Both the position numbers and the translations under genes were made by a program. From Actinomadura citrea (GTDB lineage Bacteria > Actinomycetota > Actinomycetes > Streptosporangiales > Streptosporangiaceae), in the NCBI RefSeq assembly GCF_013409045.1, contig NZ_JACCBT010000001.1, positions 3,534,001 to 3,598,000 of the forward strand: a DNA stretch of 64,000 nt, given 5' to 3'. Below, one piece after another: positions 31,189-39,247 of this stretch; positions within the stretch are counted from its first letter, which is position 1; each line of letters begins with the position of its first letter. The notes beneath the pieces are model-generated. The model worked only from the letters and a program-made list of their open reading frames with translations. It searched no databases and was not told the DNA's origin.

Positions 31189-31640
31189 CCGCCCTCGAAG
31201 CCGTCAAGGTCCGCGCCCGCGAGGTCGAACCGAACCACCGGCTCGGCGGCAGCATCCGGATGCTCCTGTCGCCCGGCACGGCCCGGACGACGGCGGGCCT
31301 CATGGCGCTGCTCGAACTCCAGCCGGGGGAGCGGGTCAGCGAGCATTACCATCCGTACACGGATGAGCACGTCTACGTCTCCGACGGATGCCTCGTCCTC
31401 ACCGTCAACGGTGCCGAGCAGGTCGTGGACGCCCGGGAGTCGGTGCTGATCCGCCGTGGTGCCCGGCACCGCTACGAGAACCGGGGCGACCGTCCGGTGA
31501 CGGCCGTGCTGTTCCTCGGGCCGCTGGCCCCGAGCCCCGACATGGGCCATGTGGAGACCGCGGAGCCGCACGGCGATGGGCCGCCGCCGTCGGTGGACAC
31601 GGCCCTCTCCGCTGCGGCGGGCGCGCGGGAGCCGGCATGA
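31185..31640 (+). CDS. Cupin protein of the type II PKS cluster (WhiE-ORFII-like)
   Basis: 151 residues with a single cupin barrel: R-R/L-G-G-S-I-R-M-L-L-S-P, S-E-H-Y-H-P-Y-T-D-E-H-V-Y-V-S-D-G as metal motif 1, and R-R-G-A-R-H-R-Y-E-N as motif 2. Homologous cupins accompany spore-pigment PKS genes and assist cyclisation or product formation. GTG 31185 is chosen because it overlaps the preceding small ORF and gives the family N-terminus. Its stop overlaps the KS-alpha start (ATGA). Confidence 0.88.
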   Translation: MTALEAVKVRAREVEPNHRLGGSIRMLLSPGTARTTAGLMALLELQPGERVSEHYHPYTDEHVYVSDGCLVLTVNGAEQVVDARESVLIRRGARHRYENRGDRPVTAVLFLGPLAPSPDMGHVETAEPHGDGPPPSVDTALSAAAGAREPA

Positions 31641-32920
31641 GCGGGCGGCCGGCCCGCCCCGTGGCGATCATCGGGATCGGGGTCCTGACGCCGGGCGCCC
31701 CGGGCACGAGCGGTTTCTGGGAGACCGTCACCGGCGGGACGCCCACCTTCCGCACGATCACCGTGTTCGATCCGGGGCCGTACCGGTCCCGGATGGCGGC
31801 GGAGATCGACTTCGACGCCGCGGGGCACGGGCTGACGCCCCGGCAGCGGCGCCGGATGGACCGCGCCGCCCAGTTCGCCCTCGTCGCCGCGCGCGAGGCC
31901 CTGGCCGGCTGCGGGCTCCGGTCCGGCGACCTCGACCCGGCCCGCACCGGCGTGGTCGTCGGCAGCGCGGTCGGCTGCACCGTCTCGCTCGAACGCGAGT
32001 ACAGCGTGGTCAGCGACAGCGGCCGTCTCGCGGTGGTGGATCCGTCCTACGGCTCGCCGCACCTGCCCGACTACCTCGTCCCGACGTCCCTGGTCCGCGA
32101 GGTCGCGTGGGACGTCGGCGCGGAGGGTCCCGCCTGCGTGGTGTCGACCGGATGCACCTCCGGACTGGACGCCGTCGCGCACGGTGTGGAGATCATCCGC
32201 GACGGCGCAGCGGACGTGGTGCTGGCGGGGGCGTGCGAGGCCCCCATCTCCCCGATCACGGTGGCCTGCTTCGACGCGATCCGGGCGACGTCCCCGGACA
32301 ACGACGATCCCGAGCGGGCCTGCCGCCCGTTCGACGCCACCCGGGCGGGGTTCGTGCTCGGCGAGGGCGCGGCGATGCTGGTGCTGGAGGACGCCGCGGC
32401 GGCCCACGGGCGGGGCGCGCACGTGCATGCGGAGATCCGCGGGTTCGCGTCCCGGAGCAACGCCTTCCACATGACCGGGCTGCGGCCCGACGGGGCCGAG
32501 ATGGCGGCGGCGATCAGAAAGGCGCTGGACGAGGCGGACGTCCCCGTGGAGGGCGTCGACTACATCAACGCGCACGGGTCGGGCACCAGGCAGAACGACC
32601 GGCACGAGACGGCCGCCTTCAAACTCGCTCTCGGCCCGGAGCACGCCTACCGGCTGCCGGTCAGCTCCATCAAGTCGGTGGTGGGCCACTCGCTCGGCGC
32701 GATCGGGGCGATCGAGGTGGCGGCGAGCGCGCTGGCGATCGAGCACGACCTCGTCCCGCCCACCGCGAACCTCCGGCATCGCGATCCCGAATGCGACCTG
32801 GACTACGTTCCGGTGACGGCACGGAAGCAGCGGGTCGACACGGTGCTCACCGTCGGCAGCGGGTTCGGCGGCTTCCAGAGCGCGATGGTGCTCAGCGCCC
32901 CGGGAAGGTGGCGGGGATGA
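31637..32920 (+). CDS. Type II PKS ketosynthase alpha subunit
   Basis: 427 residues of the KAS fold. The active cysteine is C173 in S-T-G-C-T-S-G-L-D-A, with catalytic histidines in N-A-H-G-S-G-T and V-V-G-H-S-L-G-A. It condenses malonyl-ACP units with its beta partner. Overlapping starts and stops (4 bp each side) with the cupin and the chain-length factor indicate equimolar expression. Confidence 0.95.
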   Translation: MSGRPARPVAIIGIGVLTPGAPGTSGFWETVTGGTPTFRTITVFDPGPYRSRMAAEIDFDAAGHGLTPRQRRRMDRAAQFALVAAREALAGCGLRSGDLDPARTGVVVGSAVGCTVSLEREYSVVSDSGRLAVVDPSYGSPHLPDYLVPTSLVREVAWDVGAEGPACVVSTGCTSGLDAVAHGVEIIRDGAADVVLAGACEAPISPITVACFDAIRATSPDNDDPERACRPFDATRAGFVLGEGAAMLVLEDAAAAHGRGAHVHAEIRGFASRSNAFHMTGLRPDGAEMAAAIRKALDEADVPVEGVDYINAHGSGTRQNDRHETAAFKLALGPEHAYRLPVSSIKSVVGHSLGAIGAIEVAASALAIEHDLVPPTANLRHRDPECDLDYVPVTARKQRVDTVLTVGSGFGGFQSAMVLSAPGRWRG

Positions 32921-34251
32921 CCGGGGCCGCGACGGCCGCCGAGGACGACCAGGCGGTCATCACCGGGCTGGGCGTGGTCTCGCCGAGCGGCCTGGGCGCC
33001 GAGCGGCACTGGGAGGCGACGCTCACCGGCCGCATCGCGATCGGGCCCATCACCCGGTTCGACCCGAGCGGCTACCCGGTGCGGCTCTCCGGCGAGGTCC
33101 CCGGATTCGTTCCGCGCGACCACCTCCCGGGACGGCTGCTGCCGCAGACCGACCGCCTCACCCAGCTGGCCCTGACCGCCGCCGAATGGGCGATCACCGA
33201 CGCCGGGTTGTCACCGTCCCCCGAGGAGTCGCTGCGGTACGGCGTCGTGCTGGCCAACTCGGCCGGCGGGTTCGAGTTCGGTGAGAACGAGCTGCGCAAG
33301 CTGTGGTCGATGGGGCCGAAGAAGGTCAGCGCGTACCAGTCGTACGCGTGGTTCTACGCGGTCAACACCGGTCAGATCTCCATCCGCCACGGGCTGCGCG
33401 GCCCCTGCGGCGTCCTGATCAGCGGTCAGGCCGGCGGCCTGGACGCGATCGGGCAGGCGTGCAGGGTGCTGCGCAAGGGCGCCGACGGTGTGCTGACCGG
33501 GGGATTCGAGGCCCCGGTGTGCTCGTGGGGGGTGACCGCGATGTCGGCCGGCCGGGACGCGCCGACCGCTCCGCAGCTGTCCGCGGGCGACGACCCCGCC
33601 GGCGCCTACCGCCCCTTCGCCGCCGACGCCTCCGGACATGTCATCGCCGAGGGCGGCGCGATCCTCGTGCTGGAACGCGAGCGCCATGCCCGCGCCCGCG
33701 GCGCCCGTCACCGGTACGGGCGGGTCGCCGGGTACGCCGCGACGATGGACCCGCCGCCGGGGTCGAGCCGCCCGGCGACGCTGCGCAACGCCGCCGCGCT
33801 CGCCCTCGCCGACGCCGGCCTCGCCCCCGAGCGGATCGACGTGGTGTTCGCGGACGCCGCGGGGAGCGCGATGCGCGACCGCGTCGAGGCCGAGGTGCTC
33901 GCCGGGCTGTTCGGCGCCGGCGGCGTGCCGGTGACCGCGCCCAAGGCGATGACCGGGCGGATGTCGGCGGGCGGCGCCGCCGTCGACGTCGCGACCTGCC
34001 TGCTGGCCATGCGCGACGGGATGATCCCGCCGACCGCCGAGGTCCGGCCCGATCCGTCCTACGGACTCGACCTGGTCACCGGACGCCCCCGGCCCGCCCG
34101 CATCGACCATGCGCTGATCCTCGCGCGCGGCGAGGGCGGGTTCAACAGCGCCCTCGTCCTGGCCGCCTGCCCGCGCGTGACCCCGGCCGCGGCCGAACCA
34201 CGCGACACACGGACCCCCCATGCCCTTCCCGGAACCGACCCCAGGAGCTGA
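32917..34251 (+). CDS. Type II PKS chain-length factor (ketosynthase beta)
   Basis: 444 residues, KAS-like but with the active cysteine replaced by Q171 (I-S-G-Q-A-G-G-L-D-A), the glutamine typical of chain-length factors that decarboxylate malonyl-ACP. It forms a heterodimer with the preceding KS-alpha and sets polyketide length. Start ATG 32917 overlaps the KS-alpha stop by 4 bp. Confidence 0.95.
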   Translation: MTGAATAAEDDQAVITGLGVVSPSGLGAERHWEATLTGRIAIGPITRFDPSGYPVRLSGEVPGFVPRDHLPGRLLPQTDRLTQLALTAAEWAITDAGLSPSPEESLRYGVVLANSAGGFEFGENELRKLWSMGPKKVSAYQSYAWFYAVNTGQISIRHGLRGPCGVLISGQAGGLDAIGQACRVLRKGADGVLTGGFEAPVCSWGVTAMSAGRDAPTAPQLSAGDDPAGAYRPFAADASGHVIAEGGAILVLERERHARARGARHRYGRVAGYAATMDPPPGSSRPATLRNAAALALADAGLAPERIDVVFADAAGSAMRDRVEAEVLAGLFGAGGVPVTAPKAMTGRMSAGGAAVDVATCLLAMRDGMIPPTAEVRPDPSYGLDLVTGRPRPARIDHALILARGEGGFNSALVLAACPRVTPAAAEPRDTRTPHALPGTDPRS

Positions 34252-34252
34252 A

Positions 34253-34531
34253 ATGGCCCAAGACGGCCCGATAACCCTGACCGACCTGGTGATCGTCCTG
34301 CGCGCCTGCGCCGGCGAGGTCGACGGAGTCGACCTCGCCGGCGACATCGCCGACCGCGCGTTCACCGATCTCGGCTACGACTCCGTCGCGATGATGGAGG
34401 TCTCCGCGCGGATGGTCGAGCGCTTCGGCCTGGAACTCGACGAGGACAGGCTGTTCGCCCTGGGGACGCCCGCCGAGATGCTCCGCTGCCTCAACCAGGC
34501 CGCGACGGGGGACGGGGAGGCCCGGCGATGA
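34253..34531 (+). CDS. Type II PKS acyl carrier protein
   Basis: 92 residues. The phosphopantetheine serine is S44 in D-L-G-Y-D-S-V-A-M-M-E, with the four-helix ACP pattern. AGGAG lies 7 bases before the ATG. It carries the growing chain for the ketosynthase pair. Its stop overlaps the cyclase-methyltransferase start by 4 bp. Confidence 0.94.
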   Translation: MAQDGPITLTDLVIVLRACAGEVDGVDLAGDIADRAFTDLGYDSVAMMEVSARMVERFGLELDEDRLFALGTPAEMLRCLNQAATGDGEARR

Positions 34532-36033
34532 CCGTGAGCACCGACAACGAGATCCTGGTGGACGCGCCCATGGAGCTGGTGTGGGAGCACACCAACGACG
34601 TGGCGGGGTGGCCGGACCTGTTCACCGAGTACGCCGCCGTGGAGATCATCGAGCGGGACGGCCCCTCGGTGATGTTCCGGCTCACCACCCACCCGGACGA
34701 GCAGGGCAACGTCTGGTCGTGGGTGTCCCGGCGCACCCCCGACCCCGAGACCCGCACCGTCCGCGCCCACCGGGTGGAGACCGGGCCGTTCGTGTTCATG
34801 AACATCTCCTGGGAGTACCGCCAGCAGACGGCCGGCGTGCTGATGCGGTGGACGCAGGAGTTCGCGATGAGGCCGGACTCCCCGATCGGCGAGGACGCGA
34901 TGCGCGACCGCATCAACCGCGGCACCGTCGAGCAGATGGCGCACATCAAGGCGGTCCTGGAGGACCGTGCACGCAAGGCCCCCGGCACGGACGGATCCGG
35001 CGGGTACGGGCCCGGCGACCTCCACGCGCAACGCCTGCTGTATCTGACGTGCGGGATGCGGCTGGCCGCGGTGGTGAGCACGCTGGCGGAACTGGGCGTG
35101 GCTGATCTGACCGCGTCCGGGCCGCGTTCCGTCACCGAACTGGCCACGGCCACCGACACCGTTCCGGACGCGCTCTACCGCCTGCTGCGCTGCGCCGCCT
35201 CCGTCGGGATCCTGGAGGAGCAGCCGGACGGACGGTTCGCGAGCACACCGCTGGGCGACGGCCTGCGCGCCGACGACCCCTACAGCCTGCTGCCTCTGGT
35301 CCTGCACAGCACGCGGTCGTTCGTGACGAAGCCGTTCGGGGCGCTGGCGCACAGCATCCGCACCGGCGAGCCCGCGACGGTCCCGACGCTGGGCACCGAC
35401 ATCTGGCGCTTCTTCGAGGACAACCCCGAGGACGGCGCCCGCTTCGACCGCACCATGACCACGCTGGGCCGCTGGGAGACCGAACGGCACCTGGACGTCG
35501 TCGGGCCCGAGCGGTTCGGCCGGATCGCCGACATCGGCGGCGGGCAGGGCCACTTCCTCGCGGCGGCCCTGCGGCGGGCGCCGGACGCGTCGGGCGTGCT
35601 GTTCGAACGGCCGTACGCCGTCAAGGCCGCGGCGGAGGTGCTCGACGCCCAGGGGGTCGCCGAGCGCGTCACCCGGATCGCCGGCGACTTCTTCACCGAC
35701 CCGCTGCCGGACGACTGCGACGCGTACGTGCTCAAGGCCGTCCTGCACAACTGGCCGGACGAGCGGGCCGCCGAGCTGCTGACCGCCGTGCGCGGGGCGA
35801 TCGGGGACCGCCGCGAGGCGCGGCTGTTCATCGTCGAGCACGTGGTGGCGGAGGGGAACCGCTGGGACCACGCCAAGTTCCTCGACCTCGACATGCTCGT
35901 GCTGTTCGGCGGCCGGGAGCGGCGGCCGGGGGAGTGGCGGCGGCTGCTGGCGCGATGCGGGTTCGCGCTGGTCGACCGTCCCCGGGAGGGCCACTGGACC
36001 GTCCTGGAATGCCGCCCCGTGGAGGCCGCGTGA
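34528..36033 (+). CDS. Aromatase/cyclase fused to O-methyltransferase (TcmN-like)
   Basis: 501 residues in two parts. Residues 1-150 are a polyketide aromatase/cyclase of the SRPBCC fold (M-T-V-S-T-D-N-E-I-L-V-D-A-P-M-E-L-V-W, G-W-P-D-L-F-T-E-Y). Residues ~160-498 are a class I-like O-methyltransferase with an N-terminal dimer/winged-helix part and the SAM motif I-A-D-I-G-G-G-Q-G-H-F-L. The same order is known from TcmN of tetracenomycin biosynthesis. The cyclase would set first-ring folding and the methyltransferase would cap a phenol. Confidence 0.92.
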   Translation: MTVSTDNEILVDAPMELVWEHTNDVAGWPDLFTEYAAVEIIERDGPSVMFRLTTHPDEQGNVWSWVSRRTPDPETRTVRAHRVETGPFVFMNISWEYRQQTAGVLMRWTQEFAMRPDSPIGEDAMRDRINRGTVEQMAHIKAVLEDRARKAPGTDGSGGYGPGDLHAQRLLYLTCGMRLAAVVSTLAELGVADLTASGPRSVTELATATDTVPDALYRLLRCAASVGILEEQPDGRFASTPLGDGLRADDPYSLLPLVLHSTRSFVTKPFGALAHSIRTGEPATVPTLGTDIWRFFEDNPEDGARFDRTMTTLGRWETERHLDVVGPERFGRIADIGGGQGHFLAAALRRAPDASGVLFERPYAVKAAAEVLDAQGVAERVTRIAGDFFTDPLPDDCDAYVLKAVLHNWPDERAAELLTAVRGAIGDRREARLFIVEHVVAEGNRWDHAKFLDLDMLVLFGGRERRPGEWRRLLARCGFALVDRPREGHWTVLECRPVEAA

Positions 36034-36085
36034 CCGGGCGCCGGTGAACCGGGCCCGCCGATCCCCGATGTCAAGGAGGACGAGC

Positions 36086-36790
36086 ATGCTTTTCCAGGCC
36101 CCGCCCCCGACCCACCGGGCGGTCATGATCCGGAAGATCGCGCCCGGCGACCGGGACGCCGTCGCGGCGGTGTTCCGCGAGCACGACCGCACCGACCTGC
36201 CCCGCCGCATCGGCGTCACGCGCCGCACTCTGCTGACGTTCCACGACCTGTACATCCACCTGGTCGAAGGAGACGCGTCGTTCGAGAAGGCCCTGTACGC
36301 CGCCGGCGACGACCCCGGGTTCCGCGATATCAACGCCAGACTCGCCACGCTGCTCGTCCCGTACGACAGGGACCGCCCGGCCATGCGCCATGCACAGGCC
36401 GAGGAGTTCTACCACTGGTCGGACGACCGGCTGCAGGCGACGTACCGGCTGCTGCTGGAGATCCGCGTGGACGAGGCGCGCGGCACGGAGTTCGAGCGGA
36501 CCTGGCGGCAGATGGCCGCCGTCGCCGCCCGCCACCCGGGGCACGTCACCCAGTCGCTGTCGCGCGACCTCGCCGACCCCGGCACCTACCACCTGATCAG
36601 CGACTGGGCCGACGAGGACGCCCACGAACGCTTCCTCGCCTCACCCGAGCACCGGGGGCTCGCCGCCGCGCTCCGCGACCTGGACGCCAAGGTCCGCGCG
36701 ACCCGCACGCGCATCAACGCCCCCCACGCAGGCCCGGCCGAGAACGGCGGGACGGCCGGGGCGTCCAGCACCGGGCAGGTCGAGCGATGA
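36086..36790 (+). CDS. SchA/CurD-like polyketide cyclase-monooxygenase (WhiE-ORFI type)
   Basis: 234 residues. The first ~105 match TcmI-type cyclases (H-R-A-V-M-I-R-K-I-A-P-G-D, F-R-E-H-D-R-T-D-L-P-R-R-I-G-V, Y-I-H-L-V-E). Residues ~115-215 resemble an antibiotic-biosynthesis-monooxygenase ferredoxin-like fold. This is the SchA/CurD layout of spore-pigment clusters, where it completes later ring closures. The ribosome site AAGGAGGACGAGC decides the start at 36086. Confidence 0.87.
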   Translation: MLFQAPPPTHRAVMIRKIAPGDRDAVAAVFREHDRTDLPRRIGVTRRTLLTFHDLYIHLVEGDASFEKALYAAGDDPGFRDINARLATLLVPYDRDRPAMRHAQAEEFYHWSDDRLQATYRLLLEIRVDEARGTEFERTWRQMAAVAARHPGHVTQSLSRDLADPGTYHLISDWADEDAHERFLASPEHRGLAAALRDLDAKVRATRTRINAPHAGPAENGGTAGASSTGQVER

Positions 36791-37971
36791 TCGAGCCGAC
36801 CGACCTGGACGAGGCCGGCGACCGGTCGACGCCGCCGCTGATCAATGACATCCGCGCCCCCGGCCCGGTCGCCCGCGCGCGGATGCTGTCGGGCGACGTC
36901 GGTTACGCGGTGACCCGGGCGGCCGAGGCGCAGCACGTGCTGTGCGACCCGGCCTTCAGCAGTGCCGCGACGTTCCTGCCCCGCACACCCGCGGAGCCGC
37001 AGGAGCCGGTCGGCTCCAGCAGGGTCCTGTTCGAGATGGATCCGCCCGAGCACACCCGGCTTCGGCGGGCGGTCGCCCAGGCGTTCAACCGCCGCCGCGT
37101 CGAGGCCATGCGGCCGGGCATCGCGGAGGTCGTCGACGGACTGCTGGACGAGATGGCCGCGGACGGGGCGCCGGCCGACCTGGTCCGGGCCCTGTGCGCG
37201 CCGCTGCCGCTCACCGACATCTGCGAGCTGCTCGGCGTCCCGCGCGAGGACCGCGACTCCTTCCGCGGCTGGGCCGAGGCGATCATGGCGCTGCGCGGTC
37301 ACTCCCCCCAGGAGATCGACCGGGCCCGGGCCGCGATCCAGCGCTACTTCGTCGAACTGGTCGCGGCCAGACGCGCCGAACCGGCCGACGACCTGGTCAG
37401 CGAACTGCTGACCGTGCGCGACCGCGAGGAGCCGATCACCGGACCCGAGCTGGTCAGACTCGCGATCACCCTGCTGATCGCCGGGCACGGGCCCACGATG
37501 AACCAGCTCGCCCGGAGCGTGTACGCCCTGCTGACACGCCCCGAGATGTACGCCGCGCTGCACCGCGATCCGGATCTGGTGGCGACGGCGGTGGAGGAGC
37601 TGCTGCGGACGGTGCCGTCGGTGCCGGTCGGCACCCCGCGCCTGGCGCTCCGGGACGTGGAGGTCGGCGGTGTGCCGATCCCCGCCGGCAGCACGGTCGC
37701 GGTGTCGGCGCTCGCGGCCAACCACGATCCGGCCCTGTTCACCGATCCGGAGGTGACGGACCTCGGCCGCACCGACAACAAGCACCTGACGTTCGGCCAC
37801 GGCCCCCACTTCTGCATCGGCGCCCAACTCGCCCGGACCGAGATGCGGACGGCCCTCGCCGCCTTGGTGCGGCGCTTCCCCGACCTGCGCCTGGCCGTCC
37901 CCCCGGAGGCCGTCCAGTGGCGGACGGACTCCCTCTTCCACGGCCCCTTGGAGCTGCCCGTGACCTGGTGA
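36787..37971 (+). CDS. Cytochrome P450 of the PKS cluster, atypical I-helix
   Basis: 394 residues, bacterial class I P450. The heme loop F-G-H-G-P-H-F-C-I-G-A is normal and E-E-L-L-R provides E-x-x-R. The I-helix reads I-A-G-H-G-P-T-M-N-Q (231-240) where the family has A-G-H-E-T-T, so the acid and the first threonine of the proton relay are Gly and Pro. It may use another proton path, an unusual oxidant, or catalyse ring coupling rather than hydroxylation. It overlaps the cyclase stop by 4 bp and closes the operon. Confidence 0.92.
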   Translation: MIEPTDLDEAGDRSTPPLINDIRAPGPVARARMLSGDVGYAVTRAAEAQHVLCDPAFSSAATFLPRTPAEPQEPVGSSRVLFEMDPPEHTRLRRAVAQAFNRRRVEAMRPGIAEVVDGLLDEMAADGAPADLVRALCAPLPLTDICELLGVPREDRDSFRGWAEAIMALRGHSPQEIDRARAAIQRYFVELVAARRAEPADDLVSELLTVRDREEPITGPELVRLAITLLIAGHGPTMNQLARSVYALLTRPEMYAALHRDPDLVATAVEELLRTVPSVPVGTPRLALRDVEVGGVPIPAGSTVAVSALAANHDPALFTDPEVTDLGRTDNKHLTFGHGPHFCIGAQLARTEMRTALAALVRRFPDLRLAVPPEAVQWRTDSLFHGPLELPVTW

Positions 37972-38015
37972 CCCGGCGGCCCGCTCGGCGGGGAGCGGCG
38001 GCTTCCGCGGTGAGA

Positions 38016-39032
38016 TCAGGGGGCGCGTCCGGTCAGCCTCGCGACCGTGTCGTCCAGTGCCTGGACCTGCGACGACTCGCCGGCGTAGGCGTGGACCAGC
38101 GCGAGGAACTCCTGGAGTCCACCGGGGAACTCCGAGCATGTGCGGACGATCGAGTGGACGTCCAGATGGGGCTGCGTGCGGCGCGGCACGCGGATCGCGA
38201 TCTCTTTGCGCAGGGCGTCCACGATCTGCTGCCGGCCCTCGGCCGTCGTCAGCAGCGGAATGTCCATGAGCCGGTCGACGATCTCGAAGAGGGCGGGGAG
38301 ACCGTTGGCGTCCGCCCGATCCGCCCGGGGGCCCGCGCCGAGGCCGGGGGCGGGAGGTTCGGTGCCGCTGACCGGAAGCGGTCCCACCGGGGCGGGCGCT
38401 TGCGCGGCGTTCCCGGCCGGCGCCGGCGAGCGCGTTGCCCGTAGGCAGAGCCAGGCGGTGGTCTCCGTCTCCTTGAGACGCACGTCGATCGGCTGGAACT
38501 CCGTGGGGTCGATGGCGCCGCGACCCTCCCGGATCACCGCGCGGTAGAACTCGTCGGACGCCAGGACCCCCAGGTCGGCCGGCATCGCGGCGAGGGCCTC
38601 CTTGAAGGACGGCGCGTCCAGGAGCCGGTTGACGTGGTTGACGGTGGTGCCGACGATCCCGTTGGCATCCGATTCGAGCGGCCCGCTGTGCAGCGCGATC
38701 CGCAGCCGCATCCGGGCGTGTTCGGCGGACAGTTCGTTGTGCCTGCGGAGGGAACCGCGCAGGTGGTCGGGCAGCGGGTGGGCGAGGCGGGCCGGATCGT
38801 AGGACGGCGGCAGCACGACGATGACACCGTCGCCGCGGTCCTCCTGGTAGCAGCCTGCGAGAGGCATGCCCGACGCCTCGAAACAGCTCCGGAGGGCCTC
38901 GTATAAGACGGTTCGCAGATGGCTTTGCACGTGGTCGGCGCGTTTGCCGAAACTGATGATGTCGCAGACGAAGAGCGTGCAATGGCCGGTCGGGGTCCAG
39001 CCTGTCCCCGCTTCGCCGGAGCCGTTCCGCAT
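38016..39032 (-). CDS. Class III nucleotidyl-cyclase-like protein with C-terminal EAD2-like domain
   Basis: 338 residues. Residues ~15-190 match the class III cyclase fold: metal aspartates D24 (F-V-C-D-I-I-S-F-G) and D68 (R-G-D-G-V-I-V-V-L-P), and the transition-state pair N132 and R136 (T-V-N-H-V-N-R-L-L-D). A proline-rich linker (~195-240) leads to an ~85-residue helical domain that resembles the N-terminal domain of the divergently encoded VMAP protein (shared pattern I-P, then I-V, T/A-C-x-E-x-P-x-G-L-Q). It is probably a cyclic-nucleotide-producing effector docked to the VMAP protein. The start at 39032 excludes a basic, non-coding-like extension. Confidence 0.8.
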   Translation of the reverse strand: MRNGSGEAGTGWTPTGHCTLFVCDIISFGKRADHVQSHLRTVLYEALRSCFEASGMPLAGCYQEDRGDGVIVVLPPSYDPARLAHPLPDHLRGSLRRHNELSAEHARMRLRIALHSGPLESDANGIVGTTVNHVNRLLDAPSFKEALAAMPADLGVLASDEFYRAVIREGRGAIDPTEFQPIDVRLKETETTAWLCLRATRSPAPAGNAAQAPAPVGPLPVSGTEPPAPGLGAGPRADRADANGLPALFEIVDRLMDIPLLTTAEGRQQIVDALRKEIAIRVPRRTQPHLDVHSIVRTCSEFPGGLQEFLALVHAYAGESSQVQALDDTVARLTGRAP

Positions 39033-39247
39033 GACCTGTGATGCCCCTTGAACGATTGGATTGCCCCCAAGGGTGCACGCATGGCGCTCGCTCCGGCAAG
39101 TAGCGTGCCGATCGGCCGCTCCGCCGAATGGGCGCCCCTTGCGGAGGTGTGGTAAATCCCATTGTGTCCGGCGACGCAGAACCACCGGGTGGTCGCGGCC
39201 TACATTGACTGGCGGAACGGCCGGGGGCGGGGAGGCGGTGACGGCGC

